DNA of 64,000 nucleotides from Streptomyces sp. TRM68367 (GTDB lineage Bacteria > Actinomycetota > Actinomycetes > Streptomycetales > Streptomycetaceae): positions 1 to 64,000 of the forward strand of contig NZ_JACTVI010000024.1 of the NCBI RefSeq assembly GCF_014495685.1, given 5' to 3'. The notes under the pieces are model-generated. The model did not search any database and had not been told where the DNA came from. It saw only the letters and a program-made list of their open reading frames with translations. Made by a program: the position numbers and the translations under genes. Each line of letters starts with the position of its first letter. Position 1 is the stretch's first letter. This document shows positions 35,326-44,285 of the stretch, one piece after another.

Positions 35326-35536
35326 GCGAGACGGCCTTTCCTGCGTGTCGCCCCCTCCCACTAGGGATGTCTTACCCGCTCGCACTGACAGTCCATGCCG
35401 CGCGCCCCCGTTCCCTCCGCTACGGGCGAACAACCTTGCGCCTCGCCGCACCCCCGCACGCCCCCTCTTTTCGACACTCTGCGCGTTCGCAAGAACACTC
35501 AGCGTAACCTGTGCGCTTGTGACGGTTGCACTTGGC

Positions 35537-36229
35537 ATGGTCGGCGCCCTTCCCGCAGTCACCGCTGTCCCGCTTCCCCCGCCCCGGCGGCCACTCGACC
35601 CGGGCGACGGCATTCCGTACGACGGGTCCGCGAGCGATCGGGTCAGGGGCTGGTACGAGAACGAACTGGGGTGGCCGACGGAGCCCGGGGAGCCGGTACG
35701 GCTTCGCGTGGGCGTGCGCTTCGACGTCCTGGACGTGCCGGCCGAGGCGGGCGTTGCCGCGCTCGGGCGGCTGTCGCCGGGCTCTCCGGTGGCCGTGCGG
35801 GGGGACCGGATGCGGCTGCTGGTGGCCGCGGGCAGCGCCGAGGAGCTGCCCGGGCTGCTGGAGTGGCTGGAGTGGGGTGCGCTGGCGCTCGATCTCACGG
35901 TGATCGGCGCGGGCGGCCTCATGGACGCGCCCGAGCCCCCGGGACGCGGCCCGGCCGCCGTCGTACGGCCGCTGCCCGCGCGGCCGGTACCGATCGCCGT
36001 GGGGACCGTGGGCCGGTGCGATGCGCAGGGGGCGGCCGTGTGGCTGCGAGCTCCCGAGCCGGGGTGCGAGCTCGAGGCCTCGCTGCCGACGCTGTCGGCC
36101 CTGGGAGGCGGTGGGGTCGCCCCCGATCTCGTACGGCTGGTCGACACGGTGGCAGCACAGTGTCACCGGGTCCGGTTGCGGCGCGCGTGCGCCCGGCCGC
36201 CGGCTCTCTCGCGGACCTCGCGCGCGTGA
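35537..36229 (+). CDS. Primase/polymerase N-domain-like protein, unknown function
   Basis: From ATG 35537 the protein is 230 residues; a GTG at 35519 is an alternative. Motifs SDRVRGWYENELGWPT, VRFDVLDVPAEAG, LLVAAGSAEELPGLLEW and LDLTVIGAGG resemble the N-terminal module found in Streptomyces proteins labelled bifunctional DNA primase/polymerase. The metal-binding catalytic residues of true Prim-Pols are not obvious, so it may be a non-catalytic relative. The order clpC, this gene, lsr2 is conserved in S. coelicolor as I remember. Divergent from clpC. Confidence 0.72.
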   Translation: MVGALPAVTAVPLPPPRRPLDPGDGIPYDGSASDRVRGWYENELGWPTEPGEPVRLRVGVRFDVLDVPAEAGVAALGRLSPGSPVAVRGDRMRLLVAAGSAEELPGLLEWLEWGALALDLTVIGAGGLMDAPEPPGRGPAAVVRPLPARPVPIAVGTVGRCDAQGAAVWLRAPEPGCELEASLPTLSALGGGGVAPDLVRLVDTVAAQCHRVRLRRACARPPALSRTSRA

Positions 36230-36407
36230 GCCCCCCGTTGGCGGGCGCCGTCCGCCCGGGCATGCTGCCCGTCGGCCCGGCGTCCACGGGCCCCGCGCCC
36301 GCGGGCCTCCTGACCGAAGGCCCGTGCGCGTGCACGCGGCCGCTCGACCGGCCGCCGGTCCTGCCGGCCTCTGCGTTCGGCCGTGGACCTGTTCTCGTGC
36401 CTCGTGA

Positions 36408-36743
36408 TCAGGCGTTGGCCTTCTCGTAGGCCTCGCGGATGGACGCGGGGACGCGGCCGCGGTCGTTGACCTCGTAGCCGTTCTCCTTCGCCCACGCGCG
36501 GATGGCCGCGGTGTCCTGGCTGCCGCCCGAAGAGGCGCGCGCCTTTCCGCGCCCGCCCGAAGCACGGCCTCCGGTTCGACGACCGCCCTTCACGTAAGGC
36601 TCAAGAAGGCTGCGGAGCTTGTCCGCATTGGCGGTCGTGAGATCGATCTCGTACGTCTTGCCGTCCAACGCGAACGTCACGGTCTCGTCTGCCTCGCCGC
36701 CGTCGAGGTCGTCGACAAGAAGGACCTGAACCTTCTGTGCCAC
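36408..36743 (-). CDS. lsr2: Lsr2, nucleoid-associated xenogeneic silencer
   Basis: Lsr2 binds AT-rich DNA and silences foreign and specialised-metabolite genes. The 111-residue protein starts at GTG 36743 (VAQKVQVLLVDDLDGGEADE). The N-terminal oligomerisation domain includes VTFALDGKTYEIDL; a Gly/Arg/Ser linker (GGRRTGGRASGGRGKARASS) follows; the C-terminal domain has the AT-hook-like RGR minor-groove motif in NDRGRVPASIREAYE. This looks like the main Lsr2 rather than LsrL. A palindrome and a TATAAC box lie upstream (36811-36832), plausibly its promoter. Confidence 0.96.
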   Translation of the reverse strand: MAQKVQVLLVDDLDGGEADETVTFALDGKTYEIDLTTANADKLRSLLEPYVKGGRRTGGRASGGRGKARASSGGSQDTAAIRAWAKENGYEVNDRGRVPASIREAYEKANA

Positions 36744-36810
36744 CGGATTTCCTTTCCATCGATAACGTGAGGACCGGGGGTGTCCGGCGTCCGCCGTATC
36801 GCCGTCCCCT

Positions 36811-36832
36811 GTTATATGCAGTACTGCAGTAC
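36811..36832 (-). promoter_or_regulatory. Likely lsr2 promoter element with a 12-base palindrome
   Basis: On the minus strand GTACTGCAGTAC (36832-36821) is followed closely by TATAAC (36816-36811), a good -10 hexamer, about 70 bases before the lsr2 start. The palindrome would lie in the -35/-10 spacer, a classic repressor position. It also reads as a direct repeat GCAGTAC-T/G. Confidence 0.45.
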
Positions 36833-37002
36833 GTCGGAAAGCAAACCGCTTTTGCCGGAAAAACACAAACCCTCGCCGGAGACCGACCGCCCGCCCCGCC
36901 CGGAAACATGCGCGTTTCGGACATAGGGAACCGGGGCAAGGGGTCGCCGCGCGGAATATGTCGTGACGTACCTTGCCGGGCGGCCTTGACCGCGGCCGTC
37001 GA

Positions 37003-37536
37003 TCACAGATGCAGAAGCATCCGGCTGTTGCCCAAGGTGTTCGGTTTCACTCGTTCGAGTCCGAGGAACTCCGCGACGCCCTCGTCATAGGAACGCAGCA
37101 GCTCGGCGTACACATCGGTGTCGACCGGAGTCTCACCGATCTCCACGAAGCCGTGCTTGCCGAAGAAGTCCACTTCGAAGGTCAGACAGAAAACGCGCCG
37201 AACGCCGAGCCAGCGCGCGGTCTCCAGCAACTTCTCCAGCAACTGATGGCCGACCCCGGCGCCCTTCAGTCCCGGCTTGACGGCGAGAGTGCGCACTTCC
37301 GCGAGGTCTTCCCACATCACGTGCAGGGCGCCGCAGCCGACCACCTCGGGGGTGTCGTACCGTTCCGCGACCCAGAACTCCTGGATGTCCTCGTAAAGCG
37401 TGACGGTCGCTTTGTCGAGCAGGATGCCGCCGCGGACGTAGGCGTCAAGGAGGTGGCGCACGGCCGGGACATCGCTGGTGCGGGCCCGTCGGACGGTGAT
37501 GGCTTTTGCGGTGGCTTCCGGGCTCTCTGCTGACAT
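37003..37536 (-). CDS. ArgA-type amino-acid N-acetyltransferase (GNAT)
   Basis: The 177-residue GNAT protein has the acetyl-CoA loop VKPGLKGAGVGHQLLEKLLE (A motif, R/Q-x-x-G-x-G/A relaxed to LKGAGVG), and LGVRRVFCLTFEVDFFGKHG, a pattern of the single-domain ArgA-like N-acetylglutamate synthases of actinobacteria (Rv2747-like). It would acetylate glutamate or leucine/glutamine in arginine metabolism. ATG 37536 begins MSAESPEATAK. It lies ten bases from the stop of the BlaI-type gene upstream, so the two may share a transcript. Confidence 0.85.
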   Translation of the reverse strand: MSAESPEATAKAITVRRARTSDVPAVRHLLDAYVRGGILLDKATVTLYEDIQEFWVAERYDTPEVVGCGALHVMWEDLAEVRTLAVKPGLKGAGVGHQLLEKLLETARWLGVRRVFCLTFEVDFFGKHGFVEIGETPVDTDVYAELLRSYDEGVAEFLGLERVKPNTLGNSRMLLHL

Positions 37537-37545
37537 GAGCGGACG

Positions 37546-38013
37546 CTATCGCCCGCCGCCGCCCTGCGCCGAGCCGGGGTTCTCCTGGACTGTATGCGGG
37601 TGTTGCGCTGCCGTATGCGGGTCTTCGGATGCCGTATCGGGTTCGTGGGTTTCCGGGCCTTGGGCGATGCGGATGGCATCCCGCAGGGCCTGACGCTGTT
37701 CGTCGCTCATCATGCCGAAGAAGGCGACGAGAGCCGCGGCGGGGTTGTCGCTCTGCGACCACGCCTCGTTCATCAGGGCGGCGGCGTAGGCGGCGCGGGT
37801 GGTGACCGCCTCATATCGATAGGCCCGGCCTTCCGCTTCGCGGCGCACCCAGCCCTTCTGATGGAGATTGTCCAAAACGGTCATCACCGTGGTGTAGGCG
37901 ATGGACCGTTCCTGCTGGAGATCTTCCAGGACTTCTCGAACGGTCACCGGGCGGTTCCACTTCCACACCCGCGTCATGACCGCGTCTTCGAGTTCTCCCA
38001 ATGGGCGAGGCAC
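37546..38013 (-). CDS. BlaI/MecI/CopY-family transcriptional repressor
   Basis: The 155-residue protein has the winged helix of the Penicillinase_R family: MPRPLGELEDAVMTRVWKW, VTVREVLEDLQQERSIAY, TTVMTVLDNLHQKGWVRRE and GRAYRYEAV. The start is GTG (38013). The last 40 residues are a Pro/His/Gln/Thr-rich tail (TAAQHPHTVQENPGSAQ), an unusual addition. Such regulators normally control a neighbouring peptidase sensor or beta-lactamase; none is adjacent here. It may regulate the acetyltransferase downstream or a distant M56 sensor. Confidence 0.9.
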   Translation of the reverse strand: MPRPLGELEDAVMTRVWKWNRPVTVREVLEDLQQERSIAYTTVMTVLDNLHQKGWVRREAEGRAYRYEAVTTRAAYAAALMNEAWSQSDNPAAALVAFFGMMSDEQRQALRDAIRIAQGPETHEPDTASEDPHTAAQHPHTVQENPGSAQGGGGR

Positions 38014-38154
38014 ACCTCAGCACAATAGTGGGAGATCAGGGCATTGACGCGACGGACGTGCACATTCAGTGACGAATGAGGAGAAAAGGGGCGTGCGGGT
38101 CAGGCGGGACTCGACGTCGCGTGGTCGGCACAGCTCGGGCTTGTGGCCCGTGAC

Positions 38155-38343
38155 TCAGACGTCGGTCTTCGTGGACGTCGCGGAGGACTGCCGGGCGCCC
38201 TCCGCGCGCGCGATGGCGGCGTCCACGGCCGCGTCCTCCTTGGCCTTGTTGGCACCGCCCTGGGTCTTCACGATCACCCTGATCACGCCGATGAAGAACA
38301 CGGCCATGACGACCGGGGGCAGGAGCGCGGAGACATAGTCCAT
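38155..38343 (-). CDS. Small single-span membrane protein (62 aa)
   Basis: MDYVSALLPPVVMAVFFIGVIRVIVK gives one membrane helix near the N-terminus (about 8-26), followed by a charged Ala/Lys tail (AKEDAAVDAAIARAEGARQ) that could be helical. Start ATG 38343 in good GC-third-position context. I recall a similarly sized conserved protein at this place in Streptomyces genomes. Function unknown. Confidence 0.72.
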   Translation of the reverse strand: MDYVSALLPPVVMAVFFIGVIRVIVKTQGGANKAKEDAAVDAAIARAEGARQSSATSTKTDV

Positions 38344-38428
38344 GCGTCCAGAGTAGCCACGGGGCGCTGCGCGGCTGGGAGCCGGGTCGGAGGGCGCGGC
38401 TGGGGGTCTTTGGGTGGGGCTCGGTGGG

Positions 38429-39184
38429 TCAGCCTGCGGCGAGTCGCTGTTCCTGGGGGTTGGCGGGGGGTGGGGTCGGTTTGCGGCGGGGGAAGACCTC
38501 GCCCGGGGTGGGGATCGGACGGGTGGGCTTCGGGGTGGCCGGTGAGGGTTTGGGTGCGGCGGGACGGGCGGGGGCCGGTTTCTCGGTGGGCTTCCTCTCG
38601 GGCCTCTTCTCGGGCCTCTTCTCGGGTTCCTTGGCGGATTCCTGGTCGGCTGCCGTGGAGAGCGGCCCGGAGAGGCCCTCGGAGAGGCCCCCTGGGAGGG
38701 CCAGGAGGCGGGTACGGGACGCGGGGACGGCCGTGCGGGGCGTCGGGACGGGGGAGGTGGCCGGACGGGGCATGGGGGCCGTACAGCCGGCGAGACGGGT
38801 GCGCACGTCCTGCTCGGCGAGGGTCTGGCAGCGGTACAGGAGGGCGGCCGCGGTGGGGTTGCCGCGCAGGGCCCGGAGGGCGGCGAGGTCGTCGGGGTTC
38901 GGGCGGTATCCGGCGGCCAGGGCCTCCTCCAGGAGCGTGAGGTAGCCGGCTGCGGTGCCGGGGAGGGCGTCGCGGTAGCGGGCGAGGTCGGCCACGAGGA
39001 AGGCGCGCAGCCTGGCCCCCTCCCGCGTCGCCTCGTCCAGCGACTCGGCGAGGCGGAGGCAGTCCTGGACGTCCTCGGCCGAGGCGGAGGTGGGATGGAG
39101 GGCGAGGGCGAGAGCGCGGCGGAGCACACGCAGCTCCTCCACGCCGAACGCCATGCCGCCGCGGGATCCGTATGGCGTGGGCAT
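38429..39184 (-). CDS. Hypothetical protein with helical N-domain and Lys/Pro repeats
   Basis: The 251-residue protein has a helical N-terminal half (VEELRVLRRALALALHP, DEATREGARLRAFLVADLARY, ALPGTAAGYLTLLEEALAAG). The C-terminal third is disordered and contains tandem degenerate units EPEKRPEKRPERKPTEKP then Pro-rich PTPGEVFPRRKPTPPP. There are no membrane segments. The codon pattern supports the frame. No family recognised. Confidence 0.72.
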   Translation of the reverse strand: MPTPYGSRGGMAFGVEELRVLRRALALALHPTSASAEDVQDCLRLAESLDEATREGARLRAFLVADLARYRDALPGTAAGYLTLLEEALAAGYRPNPDDLAALRALRGNPTAAALLYRCQTLAEQDVRTRLAGCTAPMPRPATSPVPTPRTAVPASRTRLLALPGGLSEGLSGPLSTAADQESAKEPEKRPEKRPERKPTEKPAPARPAAPKPSPATPKPTRPIPTPGEVFPRRKPTPPPANPQEQRLAAG

Positions 39185-39546
39185 GCGGCGACGATACGCG
39201 CTAATCAGACAAACGAGGCACTAAGCGAGGGGCGTGGCGTGAGCGAGCCACTCGGGCGGGGGTGCGGGTGCACGGGGTTGCCGTGTGGGGTGCGAGGTGC
39301 CTGTACGGCCGGTGAGTGAGTGCGGGTTTGTGTTGTATGCCTGCGGCGGCCTGCGCGGGTGGGGTGGGGGTTCGCGTAGCGCCTACGGCGCGGTGGGTGG
39401 GTCGGGGCCGCGCCAGGGGGGTGTCCGTCCTCGGTCCGGCGATGTGGTGGGCTACAGGGGTGGTCGTGTGTTGACGCCGGCCGCTGCAGGCGGACACTCC
39501 CCGACCCGTCCCCTTCCCGCCGTCGGCGACTGCGGCCCGTCGTAGC

Positions 39547-39680
39547 TGCGTGCAGGCGTGCCTCCCCCAGTGTCTTAAGGGCCTGGGAGGTACCCCCAGG
39601 GCGGCACGGGTGGGCGCAGCGGCACCCCGCAGCGCCGGGCCGCGCGACCCACCCCCGGCCCGCACCAACGCCGGGCAGGC
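39547..39680. repeat. Dispersed intergenic repeat, second family, copy 2
   Basis: GCGTGCCTCCCCCAG, a GGGAGGTACCCCCAGGG arm, GGCACGGGTGGGCGCAGC, GGCACCCCGCAGCGCCGGGC and CCACCCCCGGCCCGCACCA follow in the same order as at 20586-20715. The spacer 39185-39698 otherwise shows no gene. Confidence 0.55.
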
Positions 39681-39698
39681 CGCAAACGTCGGCCCCTG

Positions 39699-40496
39699 CT
39701 ACATACGGGCGACGTTGCGTTCGTAGACCAGGCGTAGGCCGATCAGGGTGAGCCAGGGCTCGTGTTCGTCGATGACCGAGGATTCGCCGAGGACCAGGGG
39801 GGCCAGGCCGCCGGTCGCGATGACCGTGACCTCGTCGGGGTCGTCGGCCAGTTCGCGGGCCATGCGGTTGACCACGCCGTCGACCTGGCCGGCGAAGCCG
39901 TAGATGATGCCCGCCTGCATCGCCTCGACCGTGTTCTTGCCGATCACGCTCCGCGGCCGGGCCACCTCGATCTTGCGGAGCTGGGCGCCCCTGACGCCGA
40001 GCGCTTCCACGGAGATCTCGATGCCGGGCGCGATGACCCCGCCGACGTACTCCCCGCGCGCGCTGACCGCGTCGAACGTCGTCGCCGTACCGAAGTCGAC
40101 GACGATCGCCGGACCGCCGTAGAGGTCGACCGCGGCCACCGCGTTGATGATGCGGTCCGCGCCCACCTCCTTGGGGTTGTCCGTGAGAATCGGTACGCCC
40201 GTCTTGACGCCCGGTTCCACCAGGACCGCGGGGACGTCGCCGTAGTAGCGGCGCGTCACCTCGCGCAGTTCGTGCAGCACCGAGGGGACGGTCGCGCAGA
40301 TCGCGATGCCGTCGATGCCGTCGCCCAGCTCGTCGCCGAGCAGGGGGTGCATGCCCATCAGGCCCTGCAACAGCACGGCCAGTTCGTCGGCCGTACGGCG
40401 CGCGTCCGTGGAGATGCGCCAGTGTTCGACGATGTCGTCGCCGTCGAACAGGCCGAGGACGGTGTGCGTGTTGCCTACGTCGATCGTCAGCAGCAT
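39699..40496 (-). CDS. coaX: Type III pantothenate kinase
   Basis: CoaX phosphorylates pantothenate, the first step of CoA synthesis, and is not feedback-inhibited by CoA. The 265-residue ASKHA protein starts MLLTIDVGNTHTVLGLFDG (phosphate-1 loop with the key Asp); EVGADRIINAVAA carries conserved substrate residues and VVDFGTATTFDAVS is the phosphate-2/catalytic segment. ATG 40496 is chosen; upstream frame lies in nadC. It is last in the cofactor operon, 17 bases after nadC. Confidence 0.95.
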   Translation of the reverse strand: MLLTIDVGNTHTVLGLFDGDDIVEHWRISTDARRTADELAVLLQGLMGMHPLLGDELGDGIDGIAICATVPSVLHELREVTRRYYGDVPAVLVEPGVKTGVPILTDNPKEVGADRIINAVAAVDLYGGPAIVVDFGTATTFDAVSARGEYVGGVIAPGIEISVEALGVRGAQLRKIEVARPRSVIGKNTVEAMQAGIIYGFAGQVDGVVNRMARELADDPDEVTVIATGGLAPLVLGESSVIDEHEPWLTLIGLRLVYERNVARM

Positions 40497-40513
40497 GGCC
40501 GGTACCCGCTCCC

Positions 40514-41509
40514 CTACTCCGCCGGTCGCAGGTCGAGGCCGATGTCCAGGATCGGCGAGGAGTGGGTGAGTGCCCCGACGGCGAGGTAGTCGACGCCCGT
40601 GTCGGCGTACGCCTTGGCGTTGTCGAGGGTGAGGCGGCCGGAGGCTTCCAACGCGGCGCGGCCGTCCACGATCGCCACCGCCTCCTCGCACTCGATCGGC
40701 GTGAAGTTGTCGACGAGGATCAGGTCGGCGCCGGCGTCCACGACCTCCCGGAGCTGGTGCAGGGTGTCGACCTCGACCTCGATCGGCACGTCGGGGAAGC
40801 GTTCGCGAACCGCCCGGAAGGCCTGCGCGACACCGCCCGCGGCGACCACGTGGTTGTCCTTGACCAGGGCCGCGTCCGAGAGGGACATGCGGTGGTTGAC
40901 GCCGCCGCCGCAGCGCACCGCGAACTTTTCGAGGGAGCGCAGGCCGGGGGTTGTCTTGCGGGTGTCCCGGACCTTGGCCTTGGTGCCTTCCAGAACGTCC
41001 GCCCACGCGCGCGTGGCCGTGGCGATGCCCGACAGGCGGCACAGGAGATTGAGCGCGCTGCGCTCGGCGGTCAGGAGGTCGCGGGTGCGGGTGGTGATCG
41101 AGAGAAGCTTGTGGCCTGCCTCTACCCGGTCGCCGTCCGCCACGTGCCGCTCGACGGCGAGTTCGTCCGTGCAGACCACGGAGAGGACCGCTTCGGCGAT
41201 CCTGAGGCCCGCCACGACGCCCGCCTCGCGCGCGGTGAAGTCGGCGGTGGCGACGGCGTCCTCGGGGATGGTCGCGACGGTCGTCACGTCCACGCCGTGG
41301 TCGAGGTCCTCCTGGATGGCGACGTTGGCGATGTCCTCGACCTCGACGGGGTCGAGGCCGGCGTCGGCCAGGAGCTGGGCGAGGGCGGGGTCGAGGCCGC
41401 ACTCCGCGTACTCGGCGTAGCCCTCTTCGGCGTCCGCACCGCAGGCACAGCCGTCGCCGCAGCCGCCGGTGGAGGCGAGGGGAAGGTCGGGGGTCGTCAC
41501 GTGTGTCAC
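40514..41509 (-). CDS. nadC: Nicotinate-nucleotide pyrophosphorylase (carboxylating)
   Basis: NadC converts quinolinate and PRPP to nicotinate mononucleotide with CO2 release. The 331-residue protein has the NadC motifs EDLDHGVDVTT, LNLLCRLSGIATATRAW, DTRKTTPGLRSLEKFAV, CGGGVNHRMSLSDAALVKDNH and IEVEVDTL. Its GTG (41507-41509) overlaps the nadB stop by four bases. Odd: an N-terminal extension of about 40 residues carries GGCGDGCACGADAEEGYAE and YAEC, a Cys cluster not needed by NadC enzymes elsewhere; it may bind metal. Confidence 0.95.
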   Translation of the reverse strand: MTHVTTPDLPLASTGGCGDGCACGADAEEGYAEYAECGLDPALAQLLADAGLDPVEVEDIANVAIQEDLDHGVDVTTVATIPEDAVATADFTAREAGVVAGLRIAEAVLSVVCTDELAVERHVADGDRVEAGHKLLSITTRTRDLLTAERSALNLLCRLSGIATATRAWADVLEGTKAKVRDTRKTTPGLRSLEKFAVRCGGGVNHRMSLSDAALVKDNHVVAAGGVAQAFRAVRERFPDVPIEVEVDTLHQLREVVDAGADLILVDNFTPIECEEAVAIVDGRAALEASGRLTLDNAKAYADTGVDYLAVGALTHSSPILDIGLDLRPAE

Positions 41510-43278
41510 TGCTCCTGCTGTGGCTGCCGGACAGGGGGGAAGTCTGTGGTGTCGGTGGTGTGCACGGCCAGTGTGCGACCGGGGTTCAGGCGTACGACGA
41601 TGTGGCGGCGCCACGCCGTGTCGTCGCGCCCGGCGCGGTCCTCACGCCAGTGGCAGCCGCGGGTCTCCTCGCGCAGCTCGGCCGCCGCGACGAGGACGCG
41701 TGCCACGCACAGGAGGTTGGTGGCCTCCCAGGTGTCGACGCCGGGCTCGGCCGTCTTGCCGTTCTCGTCGAGGGCGTCACGGGCGTCGGCGTGCAGTTGC
41801 TGGAGCCGGGCGGCGGCCTTGGCGAGGGACTCGGCGGAGCGCAGGACCCCGGCTCCCTCCGTCATGATCCGCTGGATCGTGAAGCGGGCCTCGGGCGCGA
41901 GAAGGGGGTGCTCCGGGGCCTCCGGGTACGGGAGCGGTTCGGGTACGCGCGCGTGGAGGCCGTTTTCCGTCTGGGCCGCCGCGATGTCGGCGGCGATGCG
42001 CTCGGCGTAGACCAGGCCCTCCAGGAGGGAGTTGGAGGCCAGGCGGTTGGCGCCGTGGACGCCGGTGCAGGCGACCTCGCCGCAGGCGTACAGGCCGGGG
42101 ACGGTCGTACGGCCGTGGGAGTCGGTGCGGACGCCGCCGGAGGCGTAGTGCGCGGCCGGGGCGATCGGGATGGGCTCGGTGACCGGGTCGATGCCGTGGG
42201 CGCGGCAGGCGGCGAGGATCGTCGGGAAGCGGTGCTCCCACATGGCGGCGCCGAAGTGCCGGGCGTCGAGGTACATGTGCTCGGCGTCCTGCTCCTGCAT
42301 GCGGCGCATGATGCCCTTGGCGACGATGTCCCGGGGGGCGAGTTCGGCCAGTTCGTGCCGGCCCCGCATGAAGCGCACGCCGTCGGCGTCCACCAGGTGG
42401 GCGCCCTCGCCGCGTACCGCCTCGGAGACCAGTGGCTGCTGGCCCTCGGCGTCCGGGCCGAGGAAGAGCACGGTGGGGTGGAACTGCACGAATTCGAGGT
42501 CGCTGACCTCGGCACCCGCGCGCAGGGCCAGGGCCACGCCGTCGCCCGTGGAGACGGACGGGTTGGTCGTGGCGGAAAAGACCTGGCCCATGCCCCCGGT
42601 GGCCAGGACCACGGCGGGTGCGTGGACGGCCCCTACGCCGTCGTGCTGGCCCTCGCCCATGACGTGCAGGGTGACGCCGGCGGTGCGGCCGTCGGCGTCC
42701 GTGAGGAGGTCCAGGACGAGCGCGTTCTCGACCGTACGGACGCCACGCGCGCGTACCGCCTCGACGAGCGCGCGGGAGATCTCCGCGCCGGTGGCGTCGC
42801 CGCCGGCGTGCGCGATGCGGCGGCGGTGGTGGCCGCCCTCGCGGGTGAGGGCCAGCTCCCCCGCGGAGGACTCGTCGAACTGCGCGCCCGTCTCGATCAG
42901 CCGCCGCACGGCGTCGGGGCCCTCGGTGACGAGGATGCGGACCGCCTGCTCGTCGCACAGGCCCGCGCCCGCCACCAGGGTGTCGGCGAGGTGCTGCTCG
43001 GGTGTGTCGCCCTCGCCGAGGGCCGCGGCGATGCCGCCCTGCGCCCAGCGGGTGGAGCCGTCGTCGAGGCGGGCCTTGGTGACGACCACGGTGTTCAGGC
43101 CGACGGCCTCGCAGCGCAGCGCCGCGGTCAGGCCGGCCACGCCGGAGCCGACGACCACGACGTCCGCCGGGACGGACCACCCTGGGGCGGGCGCGTGCAG
43201 TCGAGGGAGGCGAGCGCGAAGCGCTCTCGGCTGAGGGTGGTGGTGGGCGACGGGCGGGCGTATGCCTGTGCTGGTCAC
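41506..43278 (-). CDS. nadB: L-aspartate oxidase
   Basis: NadB oxidises L-aspartate to iminoaspartate with FAD, the first step of de novo NAD synthesis. The 590-residue protein has the FAD-binding VVVGSGVAGLTAALRCE near residue 40, TRWAQGGIAAAL, HRRRIAHAGGDATG, VLATGGMGQVFSATTNP and the substrate-site segment GLYACGEVACTGVHGANRLA. GTG 43278 overlaps the panC stop by four bases. The N-terminal 38 residues (His/Pro/Arg-rich) are longer than in E. coli. NadA, the quinolinate synthase, is not in the operon. Confidence 0.95.
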   Translation of the reverse strand: MTSTGIRPPVAHHHPQPRALRARLPRLHAPAPGWSVPADVVVVGSGVAGLTAALRCEAVGLNTVVVTKARLDDGSTRWAQGGIAAALGEGDTPEQHLADTLVAGAGLCDEQAVRILVTEGPDAVRRLIETGAQFDESSAGELALTREGGHHRRRIAHAGGDATGAEISRALVEAVRARGVRTVENALVLDLLTDADGRTAGVTLHVMGEGQHDGVGAVHAPAVVLATGGMGQVFSATTNPSVSTGDGVALALRAGAEVSDLEFVQFHPTVLFLGPDAEGQQPLVSEAVRGEGAHLVDADGVRFMRGRHELAELAPRDIVAKGIMRRMQEQDAEHMYLDARHFGAAMWEHRFPTILAACRAHGIDPVTEPIPIAPAAHYASGGVRTDSHGRTTVPGLYACGEVACTGVHGANRLASNSLLEGLVYAERIAADIAAAQTENGLHARVPEPLPYPEAPEHPLLAPEARFTIQRIMTEGAGVLRSAESLAKAAARLQQLHADARDALDENGKTAEPGVDTWEATNLLCVARVLVAAAELREETRGCHWREDRAGRDDTAWRRHIVVRLNPGRTLAVHTTDTTDFPPVRQPQQEQ

Positions 43279-44285
43279 GAGGCGGCTCCGAAGACGAGGG
43301 GCAGATTGTCGATCAGCCGGGTGCTGCCGACCCCGGCGGCGACGGCGAGGACCGCCTCGCCGGTGAAGTCGTCCCCGATCTCGGTGAAGTCGTCGGGGTC
43401 CACGAGGGCGAGGTAGTCCAGCTTCAGCGGCGGGTCCATGCGGGCGGCCTCGTCGAGGACCAGCCGGGCGGCGGCCCGCACGGCCGCCGGGCCGCCCGGC
43501 AGGGCCTGGGCGACGGCGTGCGCGTCGGCGGCCGCGCGGGACTCGCCGAGGGCGCTGAGGGCCTCGGCACGCGCGTGCGTGGCGGGCACTTCGCGGGCCC
43601 GCGCGCGCAGCGCCTCCTGGGCGGCGTGCCGGTCGCGGCCGGCGAACAGGGCCTGTGACAGGGCGAGGGCCGTGCGCCGCTCCGCGGGCGAGAGGTAGCG
43701 GTTGCGGCTGGACAGGGCCAGGCCGTCCTCCTCGCGCACGGTGGGTACGGCGACGATGTCGACGCCGAAGTTCAGGTCCCGCACCATGCGACGGATCAGG
43801 GACAGCTGCTGGGCGTCCTTCTGGCCGAAGAACGCCACGTCGGGGCGGGTGAGGTGGAGCAGCTTGGCGACGACGGTGAGCATGCCGTCGAAGTGCCCGG
43901 GCCGCGAGGCGCCCTCCAGGCGCTCCCCCATGGCCCCGGCGCGCAGGGTGACCTCGGGCCGGCCGCCGGGGTACATGTCGTCGACGGACGGCGCGAACAC
44001 GACGTCGGCGCCGGACTGCTCGGCGGTCTTCAGGTCGGCCTCGAGCGTGCGCGGATAGCGGTCGAGGTCCTCGCCGGCGCCGAACTGGAGCGGGTTGACG
44101 AAGACGGTGACGATCACGAAGCCCCTGCGCCCGACGTGCTCGCGGGCGGTCCTGACCAGCGTGGCGTGCCCCTCGTGCAGGGCGCCCATCGTCATCACCA
44201 CGGCGGTGCGGCCCGGCACCGCGAAGTGCTCCCGGACGTAGTCCAGGTCCTCGCGCGTGGGGACGAGTTCGAAGTCGCGGCTCAT
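43275..44285 (-). CDS. panC: Pantothenate synthetase
   Basis: PanC ligates pantoate and beta-alanine using ATP. The 336-residue protein shows TMGALHEGHATLVRTARE (HIGH-like ATP motif), VFVNPLQFG, VVAKLLHLTRPDVAFFGQKD (conserved GxKDxQQ), QQLSLIRRMVRDL and LSSRNRYLS (KMSKS-like). ATG 44285 overlaps the stop of the DUF2520 gene by four bases (ATGA), so translation is coupled. Together with coaX it supplies early CoA synthesis. Confidence 0.95.
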   Translation of the reverse strand: MSRDFELVPTREDLDYVREHFAVPGRTAVVMTMGALHEGHATLVRTAREHVGRRGFVIVTVFVNPLQFGAGEDLDRYPRTLEADLKTAEQSGADVVFAPSVDDMYPGGRPEVTLRAGAMGERLEGASRPGHFDGMLTVVAKLLHLTRPDVAFFGQKDAQQLSLIRRMVRDLNFGVDIVAVPTVREEDGLALSSRNRYLSPAERRTALALSQALFAGRDRHAAQEALRARAREVPATHARAEALSALGESRAAADAHAVAQALPGGPAAVRAAARLVLDEAARMDPPLKLDYLALVDPDDFTEIGDDFTGEAVLAVAAGVGSTRLIDNLPLVFGAAS

